From Clostridiales bacterium (GTDB taxonomy: Bacteria; Bacillota; Clostridia; Peptostreptococcales; T1SED10-28), in assembly GCA_007134725.1 (NCBI GenBank), contig SLKF01000163.1:1-5827 (forward strand): a DNA stretch of 5,827 bases. Reading direction: 5' to 3'. Position numbers and translations under genes: made by a program. The notes under the pieces were generated by a model that saw only the letters and a program-made list of their open reading frames with translations, was not told where the DNA came from and did no database searches. Positions 1 through 5,530 of the stretch are shown here, piece after piece; position 1 is the stretch's first letter; the number at the start of each line of letters is the position of its first letter.

Positions 1-5
1 ATTTA

Positions 6-366
6 GGGGGCGTACTGGTTTCGACGGGGGTCTGTATCCATCAGTAGCGAGTCGTGTTTTGCTCTTTCACACGTAAAAAAACTGAGCACTAAATATAAAC
101 GCAGATAATAATAATTACGCATTAGCTGCCTAATTTATTAGGTAGCCCGTCTCTTCTAAGTTCCCACAGCTTAGGAACAGACGTCAACCTATGTGGGGAA
201 CGACTGAACGGATGTCTTGACGTTTAAGTTGTACAATTAAGACTAGCCGATCTTAAAGCCTGTTACTAGGCGTTTTGAAAGGCGAAACTCAAATTAGTAA
301 CTGCACTCGGAGAAGCTGATGGTGAAGGGCTTTCGGACGTGGGTTCAATTCCCACCGCCTCCACCA
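6..366 (+). ncRNA. ssrA: Transfer-messenger RNA (tmRNA), complete one-piece form
   Basis: tmRNA, with SmpB, enters stalled ribosomes, adds a degradation tag to the unfinished protein and supplies a stop codon. Both ends of the tRNA-like domain are present. The 5' strand 6-12 (GGGGGCG) pairs with 356-362 (CGCCTCC) in a 7-bp acceptor stem with one G-U pair, followed by discriminator A363 and an encoded CCA at 364-366. The T arm is GTGGG (339-343), loop TTCAATT, CCCAC (351-355). The hallmark TGGTTTCGACGGGGGT lies at 17-32. Helix P2 is seen as CCATCAG (38-44) pairing with CTGATGG (316-322). The mRNA-like part with the tag frame is at 101-133, and the region 147-310 should hold the remaining pseudoknots. 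The length of 361 nt is normal for the one-piece form. The promoter lies upstream of the window, where smpB is often found; only five bases precede the gene here. Confidence 0.98.
101..133 (+). other. tmRNA tag-peptide reading frame (ADNNNYALAA)
   Basis: Reading from GCA at 101 gives the ten-residue tag ADNNNYALAA and a TAA stop at 131-133. The C-terminal ALAA is the usual recognition end for ClpXP-type proteases, and YALAA endings are common in clostridia. The stop codon sits in a hairpin: 125-133 pairs with 138-146 over 9 bp with one wobble and a four-base loop. This matches the helix that normally surrounds the tmRNA stop codon. The resume codon is inferred from the family pattern (Ala first, A-rich sequence upstream), not proven. 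Confidence 0.93.
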
Positions 367-379
367 ATTTAAAAACCAT

Positions 380-410
380 GCATTATGGTAACCCATAATG
401 CTTTTTTATT
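380..410 (+). terminator. Intrinsic terminator of ssrA
   Basis: A perfect 9-bp stem, GCATTATGG (380-388) with CCATAATGC (393-401), closes a four-base loop and is followed at once by six T residues (402-407). It starts 13 bases after the tmRNA CCA end, so it should end the ssrA transcript and isolate it from the transporter gene downstream. Confidence 0.92.
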
Positions 411-540
411 GTCAGGAACCAACCCTATAGAAGTAACATCATGAGATTTACAGTCAGTATTGGTTCTCAAAACCATTGTAGCGGTTCACCTAGACTACAA
501 GTATTCTTAACTACTTAATAGAAAAGAGAAGAGGGGTTTT
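411..540 (+). other. Non-coding leader region of the EamA transporter gene, with inverted repeats
   Basis: This 130-base stretch lies between the ssrA terminator and the transporter start. It contains GAACCAA (416-422) facing TTGGTTC (460-466), a small GGTT/AACC hairpin (461-464 with 471-474), and TTGTAG (476-481) facing CTACAA (495-500). A second GGTTC copy at 483-487 could compete for GAACC at 416-420. I could not place a convincing sigma-A promoter here and could not match the repeats to a known riboswitch class. The ribosome binding site of the next gene, GAGGGG (531-536), ends the region. It may be an untranslated leader or a regulator site. Confidence 0.35.
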
Positions 541-1467
541 ATGGCTAAAAAAGAAGAAATGCTACCGATCCTTTCGGGATTGCTAGTTGCAGTAATATTC
601 GGGTTTTCCTTTACCTTTACAAAAGGAGCTTTAGAAATACTGGATCCCTTTCATCTATTAGGACTTCGTTTTCTATTTGCCAGTTCATTATTATGGGTTC
701 TTCGACTCTTTAAAGTAATCAAGATTGATTTTTCCGGACGGAGAATTAAACCATTATTCTTTTTAACCCTATTTCAACCGGTATTATACTTTATCTGTGA
801 AGTCACCGGGGTGGACATGACCTCGGCGTCGGAAAGTGGGATGATGATTTCATTAATTCCTGTAGTAGTAGCAATTCTTGGCGTAATCTTTCTCAAGGAA
901 AAACCAAGCTCCAAACAGTGGATATTCATTTTCCTTTCTGTTGCAGGGGTGATCTTCATCACAATTATGCGGGGGAGTGAAGTCGAGGGGAATTTCATAG
1001 GTATGCTGGTGCTTTTGGGGGCGGTTTTTTCCGCAGGAGCCTTTAATATTTTATCAAGAAAATCCTCTTTGTATTTTAATGCCATAGAAATTACATTTTT
1101 CATGATGATGGTGGGTCTTGTGGTTTTTAATGGAATATCGGTAACGGATCATGTAATAAAAGGAACTCTAACTTCTTATTTTTCACCGCTGCTGAATCCC
1201 AGTGCATTTTTCGCTGTGGCCTATTTAGGAATTCTATCTTCCGTTGTGGCCTTTTTCATGCTGAATTTTATGCTATCCAAAATTGAAGCAACAAAGTCTG
1301 CTGTTTTTGGTAATCTAGTAACCGTGGTATCAATTATTGCAGGCATACTGGTTTTAGGAGAACCTTTTTACTGGTTCCATGTTGTGGGAGCAATCCTGAT
1401 TTTACTTGGAGTATGGGGCACAAATTATTATGGAATTAAGCTCCCTAATACGGAGATGGACAACTAA
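541..1467 (+). CDS. EamA/DMT-superfamily membrane transporter
   Basis: This is an inner-membrane transporter of the drug/metabolite (EamA, RhaT-like) superfamily. Members export or import small metabolites, amino acids or drugs, and the substrate cannot be told from sequence. The 308 residues are close to the family norm of about 300. I see about ten hydrophobic helices, near residues 8-28, 37-57, 69-88, 100-118, 126-143, 150-171, 180-201, 220-245, 253-272 and 278-297. They form the two EamA repeats, about 10-140 and 150-297. The second repeat ends with the typical LGEP motif (272-275) before the last helix. Short basic loops (such as RLFK at 55-58 and GRRIK at 66-70) alternate with the helices. 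The ATG is preceded by GAGGGG at 531-536, a moderate ribosome binding site only four bases from the start. The gene stands alone, between the ssrA terminator and the leuS promoter. No separate terminator follows, apart from the inverted repeat at 1492-1527. Confidence 0.9.
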   Translation: MAKKEEMLPILSGLLVAVIFGFSFTFTKGALEILDPFHLLGLRFLFASSLLWVLRLFKVIKIDFSGRRIKPLFFLTLFQPVLYFICEVTGVDMTSASESGMMISLIPVVVAILGVIFLKEKPSSKQWIFIFLSVAGVIFITIMRGSEVEGNFIGMLVLLGAVFSAGAFNILSRKSSLYFNAIEITFFMMMVGLVVFNGISVTDHVIKGTLTSYFSPLLNPSAFFAVAYLGILSSVVAFFMLNFMLSKIEATKSAVFGNLVTVVSIIAGILVLGEPFYWFHVVGAILILLGVWGTNYYGIKLPNTEMDN

Positions 1468-1491
1468 AATTGAATTTTTCTCTGGAGTTTT

Positions 1492-1527
1492 AATTGATTT
1501 ATTCTGATAACTTTGTTATAATCAATT
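1492..1527. repeat. Inverted repeat spanning the leuS promoter
   Basis: AATTGATT (1492-1499) is perfectly repeated in inverse as AATCAATT (1520-1527). Inside it, ATAAC (1507-1511) and GTTAT (1515-1519) form a nested dyad with a three-base loop. The outer arms cover the -35 and -10 boxes. It could be an operator, a weak AT-rich hairpin at the end of the transporter transcript, or coincidence in AT-rich DNA. Confidence 0.5.
1494..1522 (+). promoter_or_regulatory. Sigma-A-type promoter of the T-box-leuS transcript
   Basis: TTGATT (1494-1499) and a perfect TATAAT (1517-1522) are separated by the ideal 17 bases, which predicts a start near 1529. This lies just upstream of T-box stem I and gives an untranslated leader of roughly 290 bases before leuS. 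The -35 box begins 27 bases after the stop codon of the transporter gene. Confidence 0.8.
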
Positions 1528-1545
1528 TTATACAGTTGAATCTAA

Positions 1546-1773
1546 TAATGCGATGATTGGAAGTAGTAGGTAATCTCTTTGTTTTATAGAGAGCCATAAA
1601 GGGTGGAATGTGGCAAACAAAGATACCGAACTCGTCTAAGGAGCAGTTTGGCTGAAATTAGTAAGCCAAACCGGTTACGGACCGTTAATCGAAGAGTGGA
1701 TAAATGTATATAGCATTTATCAATTAGTGTGGTACCGCGAGTCTTCGTCTCTAAATGAGAGGAAGATTTTTTT
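1546..1773 (+). promoter_or_regulatory. Leucine T-box riboswitch (CUC specifier) controlling leuS
   Basis: This leader senses uncharged tRNA-Leu and lets transcription enter leuS when leucyl-tRNA is short. Stem I begins near 1546, with GATGA (1552-1556) opposite GGA (1640-1642) as a kink-turn-like element. TTGGA (1557-1561) pairs with TCTAA (1635-1639). The specifier loop holds AGTA (1562-1565) on one side and GAA-CTC on the other, so the specifier codon is CTC (1631-1633), a leucine codon read by anticodon GAG. The distal AGAGAG (1588-1593) and GGTGG (1602-1606) elements are present. Stem II is GTTTGGCT (1646-1653) with AGCCAAAC (1664-1671). CGGT/ACCG (1672-1675 with 1681-1684) fits the stem IIA/B region. 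Stem III is 1699-1706 with 1714-1721. The T-box TGGTACCGCG lies at 1730-1739; its TGGT bulge can pair with the tRNA end ACCA, as expected for a tRNA-Leu with discriminator A. Confidence 0.96.
1740..1773 (+). terminator. T-box-controlled terminator (attenuator), competing with the antiterminator
   Basis: TCTTC (1742-1746) pairs with GAAGA (1762-1766) and TCTC (1748-1751) with GAGA (1757-1760). One G-G mismatch separates the two helices, and seven T residues follow (1767-1773). The competing antiterminator can be drawn from the sequence. TTAG and G1729 pair with bases in 1749-1754, leaving a U-U mismatch at 1728/1750. The seven-base bulge 1730-1736 follows, then GCGA (1737-1740) pairs with TCGT (1745-1748). 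The two structures share bases 1740-1754, so they are mutually exclusive. The folding is by hand, without energy values. Confidence 0.88.
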
Positions 1774-1822
1774 GATGGAAGAATAAATAATGGAATTATA
1801 ACTTTTCAGAGGAGGAATAAGA

Positions 1823-4246
1823 ATGAGTACAAACCCAAGCTATAACCCGGAATCCATTGAAGAAAAATGGCAAAAACGATGGGAAGAAAAACAAGTATTT
1901 CATGTAAAAGAAAGTGATGACCGTCCGAAGTTCTACGCTTTAATTGAATTTCCCTATCCTTCAGGACAAGGACTTCATGTAGGTCACCCAAGACCTTATA
2001 CGGCCTTGGATGTGGTGGCAAGAAAAAGAAGGATGCAAGGGTATAATGTTTTATTTCCCATGGGTTGGGATGCTTTTGGACTGCCTACAGAAAATTACGC
2101 TATAAAAAATAAAATTCATCCGGAAAAGGTTACTAAAGACAATGTGGCACGATTTAAGGCGCAACTGCAATCTTTAGGATTTTCCTTTGATTGGTCCAGA
2201 GAAATTAATACCACAGACCCAAGTTACTATAAATGGACACAGTGGATTTTTCTAAAACTCTTTGAAAAAGGATTAGCCTATAAACAGGAAATCCCCATTA
2301 ATTGGTGTACTTCCTGTAAAGTCGGATTGTCTAATGAAGAAGTGGTACAGGGTGGCTGCGAGCGTTGTGGCGGTGAAGTAGTACAAAAGGTGAAGAATCA
2401 GTGGATGTTAAGAATCACTGAATATGCTGAAAGACTGATTAATGACCTGGATGAAGTGGATTATATTGAACGGGTAAAAACTCAGCAAAAGAACTGGATT
2501 GGGAAATCTGAGGGAATGGAAATAAAGTTTACTATTGAAGGAACTGAAGAAGCCTTAAAGGTATTTACTACTCGACCGGATACTCTTTTTGGCGCCACTT
2601 ACATGGTGATTTCTCCGGAACATCCTATACTGAACAAGCTTAAAAGTCAAATTAAGAACTTTGATGAAGTTCATCGTTATCAACATGAAGCTGCAAAAAA
2701 ATCGGATTTTGAGCGAAGTGAGCTGGTAAAGGATAAAACTGGAGTACAGTTAGAAGGTATTAGAGCCATCAATCCTGTATCGAAAGAAGAAATGACTGTA
2801 TGGATCTCTGATTACGTGTTGATGAGTTACGGAACCGGTGCAATTATGGCGGTACCGGGCCATGATACTCGAGACTGGGAATTTGCAAAAAAATTCAACC
2901 TTCCTATTAAAGAAGTTGTCAAAGGAGGAGATGTTACAAAGGAAGCCTTTACCGATGTGGATCAGGGTATTCTTATAAACTCCGACTTTATTAATGATCT
3001 AAAACCCCAGCAGGGGATTGAAAAAATAAACAACTGGTTAACAGACCGAGGTCTTGGAGAGAAAAAAGTGAATTATAAACTTCGAGACTGGGTATTTTCC
3101 CGACAACGATATTGGGGGGAGCCAATCCCACTGGTTGATTGTGAGGATTGTGGATGGGTGCCGATTCCTGAAAAAGAACTTCCTCTGGAGTTGCCGAAAG
3201 TGGAAAACTATGAACCCACCGATGATGGTGAATCTCCTTTAGCTAATATTAAGGATTGGGTAAAAACTACTTGTCCTTCCTGCGGAAAAGAGGCAAGACG
3301 AGAAACCGATACCATGCCGCAGTGGGCCGGTTCCTCCTGGTATTATCTTCGGTACATGGATCCAAATAATGATGAAGCCCTAGCCTCTAAAGAAAGACTG
3401 GATTACTGGCTACCGGTGGATTGGTATAATGGAGGTATGGAACATACCACACTTCATTTACTGTATTCAAGATTTTGGCATAAATTCTTATACGATATTA
3501 ATGTTGTACCCACAAAAGAGCCTTACAATAAACGAACTTCCCACGGGATGATTCTTGGAGAAAACAACGAGAAAATGTCCAAATCCAAAGGAAATGTGGT
3601 AAATCCTGATGATATTGTAGAAGAATTTGGAGCCGATACTCTTCGAGTCTACGAAATGTTTATCGGAGACTTTGAAAAGAGTGTACCCTGGTCTCAAAAC
3701 GGGGTAAAGGGCTGCCGAAGATTTTTAGACCGGGTATGGAAAGTGCAAGATATGCTGGTAGAAGGAGATGCCTTCTCAAAAGATCTGGAAGTGAAAATGC
3801 ATCAAACGATAAAGAAGGTAAGCGAAGACTACGAAAACTTAAAATATAATACCGGTATTGCAGCGCTGATGACACTAATTAATGAGTTTTATAATCTCGG
3901 CAGGGTTACAAAAACCGAATTTGAAACCCTATTGATCCTTCTAAACCCTGTGGCCCCTCATATTACAGAAGAGTTATGGGAAAGCTTAGGATACAGTGAG
4001 GGAATCGTAGAACAACACTGGCCTACCTGGAATGAGGAAAAGACTGTGGCTAAATTCATTGAAATTGCGGTACAAATCAACGGTAAAGTACGAGGGACTA
4101 TAGAAGTAGAGCCCGATGCAAAAAAAGAAACTGTAGAAAAAATGATTAAGGAATCAGAAAGTATCAAAGAATACTTGGATAACCGACAAATTGTTAAAGA
4201 AATCTATGTTCCCGGTCGAATTTATAACATCGTAGTGAAGGGATAA
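1823..4246 (+). CDS. leuS: Leucyl-tRNA synthetase (LeuRS)
   Basis: This cytoplasmic class I synthetase attaches leucine to tRNA-Leu using ATP and edits mischarged amino acids. The 807 residues are close to other Bacillota LeuRS. The Rossmann core carries HVGH (52-55, the HIGH motif) and KMSKS (584-588). A zinc knuckle is seen at C162/C165 with C179/C182, and a second Cys4 set at C440/C443 with C484/C487. The CP1 editing domain, about 225-420, has the threonine-rich TTRPDT (249-254) and GHDTRD (346-351) with the editing aspartate at 351. GMILGEN runs almost directly into KMSKS, so the LeuRS-specific insertion found there in E. coli is absent. The anticodon-binding helical domain follows, about 640-740, and a C-terminal domain beginning near QINGKVRG ends the protein. 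The start is fixed by AGGAGG (1810-1815), seven bases upstream of ATG. Expression is governed by the leucine T-box upstream. The gene is apparently monocistronic, ending at a strong terminator. All key residues I checked are present. Confidence 0.98.
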   Translation: MSTNPSYNPESIEEKWQKRWEEKQVFHVKESDDRPKFYALIEFPYPSGQGLHVGHPRPYTALDVVARKRRMQGYNVLFPMGWDAFGLPTENYAIKNKIHPEKVTKDNVARFKAQLQSLGFSFDWSREINTTDPSYYKWTQWIFLKLFEKGLAYKQEIPINWCTSCKVGLSNEEVVQGGCERCGGEVVQKVKNQWMLRITEYAERLINDLDEVDYIERVKTQQKNWIGKSEGMEIKFTIEGTEEALKVFTTRPDTLFGATYMVISPEHPILNKLKSQIKNFDEVHRYQHEAAKKSDFERSELVKDKTGVQLEGIRAINPVSKEEMTVWISDYVLMSYGTGAIMAVPGHDTRDWEFAKKFNLPIKEVVKGGDVTKEAFTDVDQGILINSDFINDLKPQQGIEKINNWLTDRGLGEKKVNYKLRDWVFSRQRYWGEPIPLVDCEDCGWVPIPEKELPLELPKVENYEPTDDGESPLANIKDWVKTTCPSCGKEARRETDTMPQWAGSSWYYLRYMDPNNDEALASKERLDYWLPVDWYNGGMEHTTLHLLYSRFWHKFLYDINVVPTKEPYNKRTSHGMILGENNEKMSKSKGNVVNPDDIVEEFGADTLRVYEMFIGDFEKSVPWSQNGVKGCRRFLDRVWKVQDMLVEGDAFSKDLEVKMHQTIKKVSEDYENLKYNTGIAALMTLINEFYNLGRVTKTEFETLLILLNPVAPHITEELWESLGYSEGIVEQHWPTWNEEKTVAKFIEIAVQINGKVRGTIEVEPDAKKETVEKMIKESESIKEYLDNRQIVKEIYVPGRIYNIVVKG

Positions 4247-4271
4247 TCTAGAATTAGTATAGCTTTCAAGT

Positions 4272-4309
4272 AAAAAAACAGATCGGATCATTACCCGGTC
4301 TGTTTTTTT
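4272..4309. terminator. Bidirectional intrinsic terminator between convergent genes
   Basis: CAGATCGG (4279-4286) pairs with CCGGTCTG (4295-4302) over 8 bp with one wobble and an eight-base loop. It is flanked by seven A (4272-4278) and seven T (4303-4309), so it works in either direction. It ends leuS on the plus strand, 25 bases after its stop. On the minus strand it ends the TPR-like gene, whose stop codon at 4311-4313 almost touches it. Confidence 0.93.
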
Positions 4310-4310
4310 A

Positions 4311-5039
4311 TTATATTAAAAACTCAATACTTTCCTTTTGTTTTACTTTTTTTAGAACTTTGTCAATATTTTTGAAATCGCTGTTTAGACTGTAGACTTT
4401 TTTGAAGTGTTTCAAAGACTTTTGCGGTTCCTGATTATGATAATAGATGATCCCTAAGTAGTAATGACTCCATAAAGCAATAAAAAACTCAGAATTATCT
4501 TTAACACGGTAAAAATCCACAACTTCTTTGCCAAACTCAAAGTCGCGAAAATGAACGATCAAAAACAGTAAATAGACCATGTGTTTATGGGAAGACTCTT
4601 CTAAGAAAGATTCTCTGGAAAATTCAAATCCTTTTTTATATAGATCATAAGCTTCATCCAACCGATTCATATGTAAATAGCATTCACCTTGAATAAGTTT
4701 AAGGCCATGGTTGTTTGGATATTCTTCAATCAAGCGGTCCAATGAGGATAGACATTTGTTAAAACGTTTCTTTCGATAATATAGTTTGCTTTGCTGTAGT
4801 GCGGATAGCAATGGGTCACTTTTCTTTCGCCAGAATACTCTTAAAAAGAGAAGAGCCGCTCCGATAAAAAAGTACATTGGATTTCGAAAACTTAGAAAAA
4901 TAAGAATTACACCGACAACGCCTAATAAAGATTGCAGAGGATATAAAGAACTCTTTTCCTGTTCAATTTTACTTAAAAAATCTAAAGAAGTTTTCGGTTC
5001 ACTTAACTGTAAATAAGGATTATCAAATTGTTTTTTCAT
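4311..5039 (-). CDS. Membrane-anchored TPR-like protein of unknown function
   Basis: I do not recognise a specific family. The 242 residues begin with a short polar stretch (1-33) lacking a signal peptide. Two closely spaced hydrophobic helices follow, about 36-51 and 54-70, then a basic WRKK stop (70-73). By the positive-inside rule both ends should be cytoplasmic, forming a hairpin anchor. The rest is helical and TPR-like. Candidate repeats are about 81-111 (ending EEYPNN), 113-145 (with LDEAYDLYKKG) and 188-220 (YLGIIYYHNQEPQKSLKHFKKV). Such repeats usually bind other proteins; no catalytic motif is visible. The ATG at 5039-5037 has a perfect AGGAGG (5050-5045) five bases upstream, and the promoter TTGCAT/TATAAT lies further up. 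It is a single gene, convergent with leuS and divergent from the CopZ-like gene. A role in protein assembly at the membrane is only a guess. Confidence 0.85.
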   Translation of the reverse strand: MKKQFDNPYLQLSEPKTSLDFLSKIEQEKSSLYPLQSLLGVVGVILIFLSFRNPMYFFIGAALLFLRVFWRKKSDPLLSALQQSKLYYRKKRFNKCLSSLDRLIEEYPNNHGLKLIQGECYLHMNRLDEAYDLYKKGFEFSRESFLEESSHKHMVYLLFLIVHFRDFEFGKEVVDFYRVKDNSEFFIALWSHYYLGIIYYHNQEPQKSLKHFKKVYSLNSDFKNIDKVLKKVKQKESIEFLI

Positions 5040-5084
5040 ACAAGCCTCCTAATTAGAAATAAAATCATAGATCACATAAGACAC

Positions 5085-5107
5085 TAATGAATCTATAAGC
5101 TTCATTA
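5085..5107. repeat. Palindrome over the -10 box and start of the minus-strand promoter
   Basis: TAATGAA (5085-5091) and TTCATTA (5101-5107) are perfect inverted arms around a nine-base centre. The right arm shares bases with the TATAAT box and the centre contains the predicted start point. This is the position expected of a repressor operator. No regulator gene is in the window, so its role is inferred. Confidence 0.45.
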
Positions 5108-5132
5108 TAATTCCTAAAGAAATAAAATGCAA
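5104..5132 (-). promoter_or_regulatory. Sigma-A-type promoter of the TPR-like gene
   Basis: Read on the minus strand, TTGCAT (5132-5127) and a perfect TATAAT (5109-5104) are spaced by 17 bases. Transcription should begin near 5097, leaving a leader of about 57 bases to the ATG at 5039. Two palindromes overlap this promoter, one at the -35 box and one across the -10 box and start point. Confidence 0.78.
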
Positions 5133-5150
5133 TCAGATTTATGTATTGCA
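5128..5150. repeat. Palindrome over the -35 box of the minus-strand promoter
   Basis: TGCAAT (5128-5133) and ATTGCA (5145-5150) are perfect inverted arms with an 11-base centre, 23 bp overall. The left arm covers most of the -35 hexamer of the minus-strand promoter. The right arm ends 31 bases before the candidate plus-strand extended -10, so a bound protein could affect both genes. The size fits a dimeric helix-turn-helix operator. Chance occurrence in AT-rich DNA is possible. Confidence 0.45.
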
Positions 5151-5180
5151 GGGTTTAGTATAGCATCAAAAATTCCTTTG

Positions 5181-5189
5181 TGTTAAAAT
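5181..5189 (+). promoter_or_regulatory. Candidate extended -10 promoter of the CopZ-like/mobA operon
   Basis: TGTTAAAAT fits the extended -10 pattern TGnTAnAAT-like, with TAAAAT at 5184-5189. It predicts a start near 5196 and a leader of about 60 bases. No good -35 hexamer is seen at 16-18 bases upstream. The site is favoured by the TG element and by its position, but it is weaker than the minus-strand promoter nearby. Confidence 0.4.
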
Positions 5190-5256
5190 GTTTATAGATA
5201 CTTCTTAGTAGTAATTAGTGAAAAAATAATAGAAAGATTTTATAGGAGGCGCTTAC

Positions 5257-5529
5257 ATGTCTTGTAATACCTGCAAAAAAGGTTGTCAGAAAAACGAAAC
5301 ACTATGTCCCTTATGTGATGAGGCTACTCATAAGGTTGTCGCTGATGAAGTATATGGAATGATCAAGGAGTCGGTACAACCCTATGTTCATGGAAACCAC
5401 TTCCATTTATGTGGTAATGAAGACTGCGAAGTGGTTTTTCATTCTGTGGATTTGGAAGAAATTATTCTCACACAGGATATTAATAAATTTCAACTCCAGG
5501 GAAAAAGTAAAGACCGTGAAAGTTTATAA
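5257..5529 (+). CDS. Small cysteine-rich protein, CopZ N-terminal-domain-like (Fe-S/zinc binding)
   Basis: The 90-residue protein carries seven cysteines: C3, C6 and C10 (CxxCxxxC), C17 and C20 (CPLC), and C52 and C57 (HLCGNEDCEVVF). The CPxC ... V ... C-x4-C-x-VVF pattern resembles the N-terminal domain of Archaeoglobus-type CopZ, which binds a [2Fe-2S] cluster and zinc. The copper-binding heavy-metal-associated domain of true CopZ is absent, so copper transfer should not be assumed. The histidines H46, H49 and H51 before C52 could add metal ligands. It should be cytoplasmic; no signal or membrane segment is seen. The start is set by AGGAGG (5244-5249), seven bases before ATG. Its stop is one base from the start of the mobA-like gene, so the two are almost certainly cotranscribed and probably translationally coupled. 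A redox or metal-handling role beside molybdenum cofactor synthesis is inference. Family assignment is moderately sure. Confidence 0.75.
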   Translation: MSCNTCKKGCQKNETLCPLCDEATHKVVADEVYGMIKESVQPYVHGNHFHLCGNEDCEVVFHSVDLEEIILTQDINKFQLQGKSKDRESL

Positions 5530-5530
5530 A

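Noticed and set aside
339..366. ssrA 3' end as an integration (att) site with an element downstream
   Set aside because: No second copy of the ssrA 3' end, integrase gene or composition change appears in the window; a normal terminator and housekeeping genes follow.
461..500. Possible tRNA-like remnant (GGTTCTCAAAACC, then GGTTCACC)
   Set aside because: No 7-bp acceptor stem, correct T-arm length or CCA end could be drawn; the likeness is limited to short GGTTC words.
441..518. A 25-codon open frame (MRFTVSIGSQ...) upstream of the transporter gene
   Set aside because: No recognisable ribosome binding site precedes its ATG, the composition is not typical of a leader peptide, and it overlaps the inverted repeats; not supported as a gene.
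774..1103. Open frame on the minus strand within the transporter gene
   Set aside because: It is antisense to a clear EamA protein, with no ribosome binding site or family likeness; a shadow frame. The same holds for minus-strand frames within leuS and the plus-strand frame 4786-5016 inside the TPR-like gene.
5193..5198. TATAGA as -10 box of the plus-strand promoter
   Set aside because: Its -35 position reads AAATTC or similar and it has no TG extension, so TGTTAAAAT at 5181-5189 is the better candidate.
5516..5518. GTG as alternative start of mobA
   Set aside because: It would overlap the upstream gene and lacks a well-spaced ribosome binding site; the ATG at 5531 fits coupled translation and the usual short lead before the LAGG motif.
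5257..5529. True copper chaperone CopZ
   Set aside because: The heavy-metal-associated domain with its MxCxxC copper site is missing; only the N-terminal metal-binding type domain is matched.
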